From: an uncultured Pelagibacteraceae bacterium
Lineage (GTDB): Bacteria > Pseudomonadota > Alphaproteobacteria > Pelagibacterales > AG-422-B15
NCBI GenBank assembly: GCA_902525595.1
Contig: CABZHO010000008.1
Span: 1-34,061, forward strand
Direction: 5' to 3'
Length of the DNA stretch: 34,061 nucleotides
Made by a program: the position numbers and the translations under genes. A model generated the notes under the pieces. The model saw only the letters and a program-made list of their open reading frames with translations. It was not told the DNA's origin and searched no databases. Positions 26,504 through 34,061 of the stretch are shown here, piece by piece (the stretch's first letter is position 1; the number at the start of each line of letters is the position of its first letter).

Positions 26504-28134
26504 GTTGCTCTATAAAAATCAATTTCTTCAGCAGCTTTAAGTTCTTTTCTGAGTATTAAATCTGAAGCTTTTTCTGCTATCATAACAGTTGTTGCATTTA
26601 AATTGCCTGTAATAATGTTTGGCATAATAGAGGCATCAACTACTCTTAAATTATCAATTCCATAAACTTTTAATTCTTCATCCACTACTGATAATTCATC
26701 TTTTCCCATTTTGCATGTGCAGGATGGATGATAAGCTGTATCACCTTTACTTTTAATAAATTCATTTAAATCACTATCAGATTTTGAACTAAGGCCCGGA
26801 TTTATTTCTCCGCCCCTATATTCATCAAATGCTTTTTGATGAAAAATATCTCTAGCAATTTTTATGCCATCTCTCATTTCTTTTAAGTCATGCTCAGTTT
26901 GCATATAATTGAATTTTATCATAGGGGGGGCTAATGGATTTTTTGATTTTAATTTAATATGACCTCTACTTGTAGGCCTCATGGGTCCAACATGAGCTTG
27001 AAATGAATGTGCATTAGGAGACTTTCTTCCATGGTCTAGAACTAGTGATGGAAAAAAATGGTATTGAACATTTGGATAGTCAACCATTTCGTTACTTCGA
27101 ATAAAACCACCAGTTTCTAAATTTGAATAAGCTGCTACACCTGATTTGTTAACAAACCATTCCAATCCAATCATCGCCATTTTGAGAGGATTATAGGAAG
27201 TATATAAAGTTACTGGCTTTGTACATTCATACTGTAAATAAGTTTCTAAATGATCTTGTAGATTTTCGCCTACTCCTTTTGAATTATAATGAACAGGAAT
27301 ATCTAATTCTTTAAGATGATCTGCGGAACCAACTCCTGAAAGCATCAAAAGCTGTGGAGAGTTTATTGCTCCAGCTGATAATATGACTTCATTTTCTGCA
27401 TAAACTTCTTCTTTTCTCTTTCCTTGACTATATTCAACACCAACAGCTTTATTATTTTCGATCATGATTTTATGCACAACTGTTTTAGTGATCACTTTTA
27501 GATTTTTTCTTTTAATAATTGGATGGAGATAAGTGACACTTGTGCTTTGTCTCTTTCCTCCAAAAATGGTTGTATCCATCAAGCCAAAACCTTCTTGCTT
27601 ATAACCATTCATATCATTATTAATTTCGTATCCAGCCTGCTCAGCAGCTTCAAGATAAACCTTGCTGAGAACGTTGCCCTCCGAAGATCTTGATAACTTT
27701 AGCGGTCCATTATCACTCCTATATTTTGAGTCTAAACCTGAAATAGACTCTGATTTCTTAAAGTAAGGAAGCACATTGTTATAATTCCAAGATTTCAAAT
27801 CTTTTTGAGCCCAATTTTCAAAATCCATAGCATTTCCTCTTACATGAACCATTCCATTATGTGAGGAGCTTCCTCCAAGCATTTTACCTCTTGGACAAAA
27901 CATACGTCGATTGTTCATGTATGGCTCTGGATCCGTTTCGTAGAGATAATTGTATTTTGGATCATGCATTGTATACAATAATGCTGCAGGCATAGAAGTT
28001 TTCCATGTTTTATCCGATGGACCAGCTTCTATTAACAGAACATTTATATCTGGGTTTACTGAAAGTCTGTTAGCAAGTACACATCCTGCACTACCAGCAC
28101 CAATGATAATGTAATTAAAGGAACTAACTTGCAT
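26497..28134 (-). CDS. betA: Choline dehydrogenase (GMC oxidoreductase, BetA)
   Basis: 545 residues from ATG 28134 (MQVSSFNYIIIGAGSAG); the track's TTG 28149 adds five residues. The FAD motif GAGSAGCVLANRL, GMC signature 1 (PRGKMLGGSSSHNGM) and signature 2 (GAINSPQLLMLSGVG) are present. So are the catalytic-His region YHPSCTCKMG and the C-terminal DASIMPNIITGNLNATTVMI. Several stretches shared with E. coli BetA (MNNRRM, GGFIRS, YRGGEINPG) favour choline over other alcohols. It oxidises choline to betaine aldehyde. No betB aldehyde dehydrogenase is in the window. It is divergent from the EamA gene and converges on DUF6476. Confidence 0.88.
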   Translation of the reverse strand: MQVSSFNYIIIGAGSAGCVLANRLSVNPDINVLLIEAGPSDKTWKTSMPAALLYTMHDPKYNYLYETDPEPYMNNRRMFCPRGKMLGGSSSHNGMVHVRGNAMDFENWAQKDLKSWNYNNVLPYFKKSESISGLDSKYRSDNGPLKLSRSSEGNVLSKVYLEAAEQAGYEINNDMNGYKQEGFGLMDTTIFGGKRQSTSVTYLHPIIKRKNLKVITKTVVHKIMIENNKAVGVEYSQGKRKEEVYAENEVILSAGAINSPQLLMLSGVGSADHLKELDIPVHYNSKGVGENLQDHLETYLQYECTKPVTLYTSYNPLKMAMIGLEWFVNKSGVAAYSNLETGGFIRSNEMVDYPNVQYHFFPSLVLDHGRKSPNAHSFQAHVGPMRPTSRGHIKLKSKNPLAPPMIKFNYMQTEHDLKEMRDGIKIARDIFHQKAFDEYRGGEINPGLSSKSDSDLNEFIKSKGDTAYHPSCTCKMGKDELSVVDEELKVYGIDNLRVVDASIMPNIITGNLNATTVMIAEKASDLILRKELKAAEEIDFYRATQ

Positions 28135-28178
28135 AAGTAATTTTACCAAAGATTATAATTATAGTACAACATAAGATA

Positions 28179-29066
28179 ATGTTAAAAAAATTAAACCCAA
28201 ATTATGCAATAGTTCTCTCTACTTTGTTGTGGGGTACTTGGTGGTATCCATTACGATTACTAAATGAGTATGCAAATAATAATGCTGTACCATTGACACT
28301 TAGTTTCATTGTCGCAGGTATATTTTTACTATTCTTTTCGTATAAAAATATTCATATTCTTAGTAATCGAAATTTGATACTCACAATAATTGCTGCAACT
28401 GCAGGAGCTGCTGCTATGTGTCTTTATAACGAAGGTCTACTCAGAGGAAATGTTGCACGTGTATTAATTTTTTTTTATTTAACCGCAGTCTGGAGTACGC
28501 TGATTGAAATTATTTTTCTGAGAGCTTCATTAAATATTTACCGGTTTTTTTCAATTTCTTCTGGTTTTATTGGCCTATTTATAATCACAGGACTTGATCA
28601 AGGAAACTTTATGCCAAGCTCACTAGCAGATTTATTTGGTATTGTGTCAGGTTTGCTTTGGTCAATATGTGCAACGTTAATCAGAATAAATGAAGAACTT
28701 GATGTGAATTTTGGAACTTCAGTTTTTATTTTAATGGGTGGACTTTTTGTAGTCCTAGCAACATTTTTGCCAGATGGACAAATACTGTCTGGCTTTAATT
28801 TTGATGTTTTAAAAAATACTTTACTTATAGTCCTTATTTTCTCATTTATTTGGCTACTGCCAGGATATTGGCTTATTACTTATGGTCAAGATCAAGTTGA
28901 TCCTGGAAGAGCGGGTATACTATTAATGTTTGAAGTTGTAATTGGTGTTATCTCTGCATATCTTCTTGCTAACGAAATAATTAGTTTTAGAGAATTTATA
29001 GGCGCGATTTTTGTAATGAGTGCGCCATTAATTGAAATTTACTCCAGTAAACCTGCTCAGACATAG
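28179..29066 (+). CDS. EamA-family (DMT superfamily) transporter
   Basis: 295 residues with about ten hydrophobic helices in two EamA halves, for example YAIVLSTLLWGTWWYPLRLL at the start, GNVARVLIFFYLTAVWSTLIE, LFGIVSGLLWSICATLI and LLMFEVVIGVISAYLLANE. The family usually exports small metabolites such as amino acids or amines across the inner membrane. The substrate cannot be read from sequence. Placement between betA and the betaine-type ABC transporter suggests a related nitrogenous solute, but this is a guess. It is divergent from betA with 44 bases between starts. Confidence 0.85.
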   Translation: MLKKLNPNYAIVLSTLLWGTWWYPLRLLNEYANNNAVPLTLSFIVAGIFLLFFSYKNIHILSNRNLILTIIAATAGAAAMCLYNEGLLRGNVARVLIFFYLTAVWSTLIEIIFLRASLNIYRFFSISSGFIGLFIITGLDQGNFMPSSLADLFGIVSGLLWSICATLIRINEELDVNFGTSVFILMGGLFVVLATFLPDGQILSGFNFDVLKNTLLIVLIFSFIWLLPGYWLITYGQDQVDPGRAGILLMFEVVIGVISAYLLANEIISFREFIGAIFVMSAPLIEIYSSKPAQT

Positions 29067-29095
29067 ACAATACGCTTAAAAATTTATTATTTTTT

Positions 29096-29123
29096 TTGCT
29101 AGAACCATTCATATATATATGTT
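29096..29123 (+). promoter_or_regulatory. Weak candidate promoter and 12-base palindrome upstream of the ABC operon
   Basis: TTGCTA, 16 bases, TATGTT is a weak sigma70-like pair in the 95-base gap before the binding-protein gene. The palindrome CATATATATATG (29110-29121) overlaps it and could be an operator or simply an AT repeat. A GGGAG ribosome-binding site sits correctly before the ATG at 29162. Confidence 0.25.
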
Positions 29124-29161
29124 TCAATAATCATGAATTATAAAATTTGGGAGAATAATTA

Positions 29162-30157
29162 ATGAAATATTTAAATAAAATTCTTATTTCAGCTGTTTTT
29201 GTATTTAGTTTTGGGTCATTTACGACTTCGGCTAATGCGTGTGGTACTATCACAGTTGCTGAAATGAACTGGGCATCTGCTGAAATGTTTGCTCATGTAG
29301 ACAAAATGATACTTGAAAATGGCTATGGTTGTGATGTGGAGCTTGTTCCAGGTGATACTATGCCAACAGCTACGTCGATGATGGAAAAAGGGGAGCCAGA
29401 TGTTGCGCCTGAATTATGGATTAATGCTGTCAGAGTTGCACTTGATGCTGCGACTAGTGAAGGAAGATTGCATTACGCAGCTGAAGTTCTATCCGATACT
29501 GGAGAAGAAGGCTGGTGGATACCTCAATATATGGCTGATGCTAATCCTGATATTCAAACCGTATATGATGTGCTAGATCGACCTGATTTATTTCCTCATC
29601 CAGAAGGTGGCAATGGTGCAATTTATACTTGTCCATCAGGCTGGAACTGTCAGATAAGTACCGGTAATTTGTTTAATGCATACGGAATGGAAGCTAAAGG
29701 ATTCAGACTTGTAGATCCAGGTTCTGGTGGTGCACTAGCTGGTGCAATAGCTGCAGCATATAACAAAGGTGAAGGTTGGCTTGGATACTATTGGGCCCCA
29801 ACGGCGGTTCTTGGTAAATACCCAATGAAAAAACTTAGCTTCGGCGTTCCTCACAGTAAAGAAGAATGGGATACTTGTACATCTCAAGCGGAATGTGCAA
29901 ACCCTCAGCCAAACGCGTGGGTTGTATCTGAGGTTTATACAGTTGTTACTGACAACTTTAAAAATGAATCCGCTACAGGTATGGAATATATCTCCAAAAG
30001 AGCACTTCCAAATTCAACTGTAAATTCTTTACTTGCTTGGAAAGATGATAATCAAGCAACTGGTGAAGATACTGCAATTTACTTCTTAGAAAATTACACT
30101 GAATGGCATAACTGGGTTGACAGTGATGCACGTTCAAAAGTAGAAGCAGCGTTATAA
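29162..30157 (+). CDS. proX: Periplasmic betaine/carnitine/choline-type ABC binding protein (OpuAC/ProX)
   Basis: 331 residues. A signal peptide is cleaved after TTSANA (residue 26). The mature protein starts CGTITVAEMNWASAEM and continues with VELVPGDTMPTATSM and EPDVAPELWINAVR, the OpuAC domain for quaternary ammonium compounds. Tryptophans at 37 and 86 and those in GWWIP and YYWAP are candidates for the aromatic cage around a trimethylammonium head group. Cys27 and Cys57 could pair. Substrate could be glycine betaine, choline, carnitine or gamma-butyrobetaine; the neighbouring carnitine genes favour the last two. It is followed by a strong hairpin, then the permease. Confidence 0.92.
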   Translation: MKYLNKILISAVFVFSFGSFTTSANACGTITVAEMNWASAEMFAHVDKMILENGYGCDVELVPGDTMPTATSMMEKGEPDVAPELWINAVRVALDAATSEGRLHYAAEVLSDTGEEGWWIPQYMADANPDIQTVYDVLDRPDLFPHPEGGNGAIYTCPSGWNCQISTGNLFNAYGMEAKGFRLVDPGSGGALAGAIAAAYNKGEGWLGYYWAPTAVLGKYPMKKLSFGVPHSKEEWDTCTSQAECANPQPNAWVVSEVYTVVTDNFKNESATGMEYISKRALPNSTVNSLLAWKDDNQATGEDTAIYFLENYTEWHNWVDSDARSKVEAAL

Positions 30158-30170
30158 AAAAAATAATATT

Positions 30171-30191
30171 GCGGGCTAATTATTAGCCCGC
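30171..30191. repeat. GC-rich intercistronic hairpin between binding protein and permease
   Basis: Arms GCGGGCTAA and TTAGCCCGC form a perfect 9-bp stem around a 3-base loop, the most GC-rich spot in the neighbourhood. It lies 13 bases after the binding-protein stop and 10 before the permease ATG. No T-run follows it, so it probably acts as an mRNA stabiliser or partial attenuator. That would give more binding protein than permease, as in other ABC operons. The role is inferred. Confidence 0.7.
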
Positions 30192-30201
30192 ATTATATTC
30201 A

Positions 30202-31098
30202 ATGAATTTATCAGAATTATTAATTACTTTTCCTGAAATGAGTAAGGAAAGTCTTCGGATGTTTAGGAAATCCGTAGATGGAGCTTATAGGAATTTCTCG
30301 AGGGAATACGGTGATGCAATTGAGGCGGTATTTGATCCCGTGCTATATTTTTTAGTATGGTTTGAAAAACTACTACAAAGCTCACCTTGGCCAATAGTAA
30401 TTCTAGTTATTCTTATTTTAGTTTATTTAGGCAGTCGAAGTATTTATTTAACAATTGGATCATTATTCGCTTTACTCCTCATTGGTTACTTTGGAATGTG
30501 GGAAGATACAATGTCCACAGTTAGTATTATCGGAGTATGCACATTTATGTCAATCGGTCTAGGAATACCAATAGGCATTGCGATGTCAAACTCGGACCGA
30601 GCTAGAGCGACAATAACACCCATACTTGACGTGATGCAAACCATGCCTTCATTTGTTTATTTGATACCGGTTGTTATGCTTTTGGGAATAGGAAAAATCC
30701 CAGGTTTACTTGCAGTAATTATTTATGCTATTCCTCCCATTATAAGATTAACTGATCTAGGAATTCGAGAAGTTGATAAAGAAGTCCTCGAAGCAGCCGA
30801 TGCATTTGGAGCTAATAAAAGACAAAAATTGTTTAGAGTTCAATTGCCACTGGCACTACCAACTATTTTTGCAGGCATAAACCAGACAATAATGATGGCA
30901 TTAGCAATGGTTGTTATAGCTTCAATGATTGGCGTAAAAGGACTTGGCCAGCCAGTATTGAAGGCAATTACTAATCAATATTTTACCATGGGTTTACTAA
31001 ATGGACTTGCAATTGTTGCGTTAGCAATAATATTTGATCGTGTTTCCCAATCATTTGGAAAGCGGTTACAACAACATAGGTCTGGCTCACGTGATTAG
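30202..31098 (+). CDS. proW: Betaine/carnitine-type ABC transporter permease (ProW)
   Basis: 298 residues. A hydrophilic N-terminus of about 60 residues precedes the membrane domain (WPIVILVILILVYLGS, then GVCTFMSIGLGIPIGIAM, PSFVYLIPVVMLLGIG and later helices). The BPD_transp_1 coupling loop reads EAADAFGANKRQKLFRVQLPLALP, typical of ProW/OpuAB. The membrane-spanning core would pair with the ProV-like ATPase. No good Shine-Dalgarno precedes its ATG, and the upstream hairpin may lower its expression. Its last bases overlap the proposed GTG start of the ATPase gene. Confidence 0.94.
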   Translation: MNLSELLITFPEMSKESLRMFRKSVDGAYRNFSREYGDAIEAVFDPVLYFLVWFEKLLQSSPWPIVILVILILVYLGSRSIYLTIGSLFALLLIGYFGMWEDTMSTVSIIGVCTFMSIGLGIPIGIAMSNSDRARATITPILDVMQTMPSFVYLIPVVMLLGIGKIPGLLAVIIYAIPPIIRLTDLGIREVDKEVLEAADAFGANKRQKLFRVQLPLALPTIFAGINQTIMMALAMVVIASMIGVKGLGQPVLKAITNQYFTMGLLNGLAIVALAIIFDRVSQSFGKRLQQHRSGSRD

Positions 31099-32107
31099 TA
31101 CAAAGATTAAAATATCAAACCTTTATAAAATCTTTGGTAGCAATTCAAAAAAATACATTCCTGAAGTTCGTGATGGCATGTCTAAAGATGAATTACTTTC
31201 AAAATACAATCATGTATTAGGGCTAGATAACATTAATTTGAAAGTTGAAGATCAATCTATTCAGGTTGTCATGGGTTTGTCAGGATCAGGTAAGTCTACA
31301 CTAATTAGACATATAAATAGACTAATTGAACCAACAGAGGGAAGTGTCTTAGTCGATGATCAAGATATAACAAAACTAAATAAATCAGAATTACTTGAAT
31401 TCAGAAGAAACAGGACTGGAATGGTCTTCCAGAGGTTCGCTCTTTTTCCTCATCAGAATATTATTGATAATGTTAAATTTGGACTCAGTATAAAAAATAT
31501 AGAAAAAGCAGAGTCAAATGATAAAGCAATGTTCTGGATTGATAAAGTAGGCTTAAATGGTTTTGAATATAAGTTTCCAAATCAGTTATCAGGGGGCATG
31601 CAACAAAGAGTTGGATTGGCAAGGGCACTTGCAACCGATCCGGATATTCTTTTAATGGATGAGGCTTTTAGTGCTCTTGATCCACTAATAAGAACAGATA
31701 TGCAGGATCAATTATTAGAGTTACAAAAAAATCTAAAAAAAACAATTATGTTTATAACACATGATCTCGATGAGGCCTTGAAATTAGGTGATCGTATTTC
31801 GATACTAAACGGTGGAAAACTGGTTCAAGATGGTAGCGCTGAAGATATACTACTGAACCCAGCTGATGACTATGTCAAAAATTTTGTCAAAGACGTCAAT
31901 CGAGCTAAGGTTTTAAAAATAAAATCGATAATGAATATTTCTGGAGTACAAAACAACTCTGACTCTTTTGTCAAAGTAGATGATAATATAGAGAGTTGCT
32001 TACCTAAAATCCTTGAAAGCGAAAATGATTTAAATGTCTTTGATGATAATAATAAATTTGTGGGTTTGATCTCGAGAAATAATGTTGCAAATATTTTAAA
32101 AAATTAA
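31091..32107 (+). CDS. proV: Betaine/carnitine-type ABC transporter ATPase (ProV)
   Basis: Start chosen at GTG 31091 (MISTKIKISNLYKIFG), which overlaps the permease stop by eight bases; the track's upstream start (31034) would add residues foreign to the family. 338 residues. Walker A GLSGSGKST (62-70), Q-loop VFQRFALFPH, signature LSGGMQQRVGLARAL, Walker B ILLMDEAFSALD and switch His in FITHDLDEA are intact. The N-terminal extension with VRDGMSKDELL is typical of ProV/OpuAA. The C-terminus ends in one short CBS-like segment (VFDDNNKFVGLISRNNV); OpuAA proteins often carry two CBS domains, so regulation may be reduced. Its stop interlocks with that of the dioxygenase gene. Confidence 0.93.
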   Translation: MISTKIKISNLYKIFGSNSKKYIPEVRDGMSKDELLSKYNHVLGLDNINLKVEDQSIQVVMGLSGSGKSTLIRHINRLIEPTEGSVLVDDQDITKLNKSELLEFRRNRTGMVFQRFALFPHQNIIDNVKFGLSIKNIEKAESNDKAMFWIDKVGLNGFEYKFPNQLSGGMQQRVGLARALATDPDILLMDEAFSALDPLIRTDMQDQLLELQKNLKKTIMFITHDLDEALKLGDRISILNGGKLVQDGSAEDILLNPADDYVKNFVKDVNRAKVLKIKSIMNISGVQNNSDSFVKVDDNIESCLPKILESENDLNVFDDNNKFVGLISRNNVANILKN

Positions 32108-33246
32108 GGATTTAAATTATTTAAATAATTTAGTCTTCCAATTATTTCGTCTCTATCAATATAATATCCTTGAAGGTGTCTTTCGCCGGAATTAGCATCG
32201 TATTCTTTTCTGCCATGAAGTACTCTTCTATTATTAAAGCTAAATATATCCCCGGCTTTAAGTCTAAAATTTATTTCAAACATTGGGTCGTGAAGTAAGG
32301 CAATGAGTTTTCGATAAGCTTCATAAAACTTATCCATTTGGTCTGGGTCACAGTCCATAACCCCCATATAAGCAACACTAAATCGAATATCATTAAAATC
32401 ATTATTATGATCTAGAGAAAATAAAGGTTTATGCATTACCCTTATTGCATTTGAAGTGTAATCTCTATTCACAAATTTAACTGGTGTTTCTAAGAGAGTT
32501 TCAAAATATTGTGTGTATTTTTCTTTCATATAATTAGCAACTTTAAATCCATCAACTGCTACAGACTCACCTCCAGATGCATTGTTAATCAAGCAATGTA
32601 GGAATTGATAACCCGGCGCTATTTCATAGTATGGAAGATCTAAATGATTTCTTAACGCGGCAGCTGTATAAGCTGAATTATTTGGATTAGGAATATCAAT
32701 AACTTCAAAAGGTGTTTTAAAAAATGTTTCTCTATGATGACTAATATTAGCAATTATATCAAATCCTGACTCCTTTTCTGTGGGTGCGTTTTTTACAATA
32801 GAAATACCTTTGTAATGTAGTTGCTCAAGCCACTTTTTTATTCCTTCATCTCCACTAATAATTTCTTCATATTCAATTTGGATATCATCAAATTTAGATT
32901 CAATGCTATGATCCCACAGAAAATATGGTGAACTATATTTTTTTTTACTTTTAAGTGTATAGCAATTATGTCTTAGCCAATCGACATCATAGTAACTTGT
33001 ATGTTCACCTTCGCTCCACTCAATTTCAAGCTGACCTTTATCATTTACCTTATAAGACTTTGGATGAATATTATCTGTAACTGTCAGTAGGTTGAAAGTT
33101 CGTTCTCTTGCAGTGGGATGTACTTCTGATGGGCAATTATCTCTTAGCCATAAAAAATTAAACTTACTTTGTTTGCCGTCACTCCAATCAACTAGGACTG
33201 ATTTACCATTCTTCTTTAGTGATGATATAAATAAATTATCATTCAT
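32104..33246 (-). CDS. Gamma-butyrobetaine dioxygenase-like Fe(II)/2-oxoglutarate enzyme
   Basis: 380 residues in two domains. The N-terminal GBBH-like (DUF971) domain has FLWLRDNCP and VDWLRHNC. The C-terminal TauD/BBOX domain has the iron ligands His and Asp in NHLDLPYY and the distal His in RRVLHGRKEY. The likely reaction is hydroxylation of gamma-butyrobetaine to L-carnitine; trimethyllysine hydroxylation is the main alternative. The downstream reaction partner, a carnitine dehydrogenase, lies three bases upstream on the same strand, supporting the carnitine reading. The zinc site is altered: against human BBOX1, Cys38 and His82 remain, position 40 is Ser and position 43 is His. Confidence 0.85.
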   Translation of the reverse strand: MNDNLFISSLKKNGKSVLVDWSDGKQSKFNFLWLRDNCPSEVHPTARERTFNLLTVTDNIHPKSYKVNDKGQLEIEWSEGEHTSYYDVDWLRHNCYTLKSKKKYSSPYFLWDHSIESKFDDIQIEYEEIISGDEGIKKWLEQLHYKGISIVKNAPTEKESGFDIIANISHHRETFFKTPFEVIDIPNPNNSAYTAAALRNHLDLPYYEIAPGYQFLHCLINNASGGESVAVDGFKVANYMKEKYTQYFETLLETPVKFVNRDYTSNAIRVMHKPLFSLDHNNDFNDIRFSVAYMGVMDCDPDQMDKFYEAYRKLIALLHDPMFEINFRLKAGDIFSFNNRRVLHGRKEYDANSGERHLQGYYIDRDEIIGRLNYLNNLNP

Positions 33247-33249
33247 ATT

Positions 33250-34061
33250 TTATTTAAAATTATTATATCTTTTATTCCAATTTGGAAATTTACTATTTCG
33301 ATTCTTATGTAAAGTTTTCATAATTTCAATCAAAAACAAATCTCTTTGTTCTTCCAATTCTTTGATGTTTACTTTTCCAGCTTGTTTCTTCGTTCCTGAA
33401 ACCATTGCCTTTTTCAGCCTGCTTGTTAATTTAGGCGCTCTCAATTTAGTCCATGGCAGCTTAAGAGCAGGACCAAATTGCTCAAGCATATGTTTCATAC
33501 CAGTTTCTCCGCCCGCTAAATGAAATGTTAAACAAACTCCCATAAAAGCCCACCTTAATCCTGGGCCATAGACTATTGCATCATCAACCTCATCAGTTGA
33601 TGCTACACCGTCGTTTATTAAATGTAACGCCTCACGCCATAGTGCTTCTTGCAGCCTATCTGAAATGTATCCCTCTATTTCTTTTTGAACTATAAGTGGT
33701 CGCATTCCAATATTTTCATATAATTGTCTTAGTTTTTTGACACTTTTACGACTTGTTTTTTCACCCGCCACAATCTCAACTAATGGCAAAAGGTATACTG
33801 GATTAAATGGATGTCCGATTAAAACTCGTTCAGGAAATTTACATGTAGATTGAATTTTAGATGGTAAAAGCCCTGATGAACTTGAAGCAATTAAAATATT
33901 CTTATCAACTAAATTATCAATTTGTTTAAGAATATTTTTTTTTATTTTTTCATTTTCAGGTGCATTTTCTTGAACAAAACTTGTCTTACGTAATGCGTCA
34001 GGTAATTTTGAAAAGACTTTAAGGTTTTTTAGTGAGGCATTTTTATGCAAACCAATTTTAT
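33250..34061 (-). CDS. L-carnitine 3-dehydrogenase, N-terminus cut by window edge
   Basis: The reading frame stays open to the window end (residues KIG precede the track's TTG start), so the gene is partial and lacks its Rossmann start, roughly 50 residues. Visible motifs are SFVQENAPE, ASSSSGLLPSK, LIGHPFNPVYLLPLVE, GMRPLIVQKEIEGYISDRLQ (seen in part), the EALWREALHLI helix, YGPGLRWAFMG and HLAGGETGMKH. This is the 3-hydroxyacyl-CoA dehydrogenase fold, and the details match carnitine dehydrogenases, which oxidise L-carnitine to 3-dehydrocarnitine with NAD. A general 3-hydroxyacyl-CoA dehydrogenase is less likely. It is co-transcribed with the dioxygenase (three-base gap). Confidence 0.85.
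   Translation of the reverse strand, partial: KIGLHKNASLKNLKVFSKLPDALRKTSFVQENAPENEKIKKNILKQIDNLVDKNILIASSSSGLLPSKIQSTCKFPERVLIGHPFNPVYLLPLVEIVAGEKTSRKSVKKLRQLYENIGMRPLIVQKEIEGYISDRLQEALWREALHLINDGVASTDEVDDAIVYGPGLRWAFMGVCLTFHLAGGETGMKHMLEQFGPALKLPWTKLRAPKLTSRLKKAMVSGTKKQAGKVNIKELEEQRDLFLIEIMKTLHKNRNSKFPNWNKRYNNFK

Noticed and set aside
26924-26930. G7 run in betA as a phase-variation tract
   Set aside because: The frame is intact, the run encodes conserved-looking Ala-Pro-Pro, and one 7-base run without other evidence is not enough to claim phase variation.
30171-30191. Hairpin after proX as an intrinsic terminator
   Set aside because: No T-run follows the stem and the permease and ATPase genes continue directly, so it was annotated as an intercistronic hairpin.
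33092-33523. Plus-strand ORF of 143 aa across the dioxygenase/carnitine dehydrogenase junction
   Set aside because: It is antisense to two clear enzymes, has no recognisable domain and no ribosome-binding site; AT-rich minus-strand genes readily give such shadows.

Overview
The window is chromosomal DNA from an AT-rich, tightly packed alphaproteobacterium, most likely a streamlined free-living (probably marine) lineage. The class is supported by gene families and gene orders: a DUF1013/TrcR protein beside a PIG3-type quinone oxidoreductase, the Cys-less alphaproteobacterial form of L31, DUF4164 next to zapA, DUF6476 next to rluD and rpoH, a dihydropteroate synthase with a long N-terminal extension, and the order yebC...tolQRAB-pal-cpoB-tilS-ftsH-folP-glmM. 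I cannot name a genus from sequence alone; SAR11-, HIMB59- or SAR116-like groups are guesses. No tRNA, rRNA, CRISPR array, insertion sequence or prophage was recognised, and there is no gene-free stretch longer than about 160 bases.

Layout. (1) 1-2141, minus strand: rpmE (L31), a small heat-shock protein, a quinone oxidoreductase and the 5' part of trcR. The hsp20 gene has a sigma32-like promoter and a structured leader. (2) 2211-2513, plus: a small DUF6787-like membrane protein. (3) 9110-2508, minus: a central-carbon operon tkt-gap-pgk-fba, followed by efp and suhB. (4) 9270-12485, plus: DUF4164 coiled-coil protein, zapA, 5-formyl-THF cyclo-ligase, ymdB, yebC and a small PD-(D/E)XK nuclease in the place where ruvCAB (and ybgC) normally sit. 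(5) 12530-24310, plus: the Tol-Pal envelope system, tilS, ftsH, folP, glmM and purA. (6) 26203-24307, minus: rluD and rpoH, with a divergent DUF6476 gene. (7) 26497-34061: a quaternary-amine region containing choline dehydrogenase (betA), an EamA-type exporter, a ProXWV-type betaine/carnitine ABC transporter, and a convergent pair for a gamma-butyrobetaine dioxygenase and an L-carnitine dehydrogenase (cut by the window edge).

How the genes fit together. The left and middle are housekeeping: sugar-phosphate metabolism, division (ZapA), envelope constriction (Tol-Pal), translation quality (EF-P, TilS, RluD, L31) and the heat-shock circuit (RpoH, its expected protease FtsH, and an Hsp20 client gene). 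The right end is a catabolic/osmolyte module: import of betaine-type compounds, oxidation of choline to betaine aldehyde, and conversion of gamma-butyrobetaine to carnitine and then 3-dehydrocarnitine.

Most worth a second look: the Hjc-like nuclease in the ruvC slot, the possible RNA thermometer ahead of hsp20, the overlap of stop codons at all four convergent gene junctions, and the altered zinc site of the butyrobetaine dioxygenase. All functions are inferred from reading the protein sequences; no database search was run.
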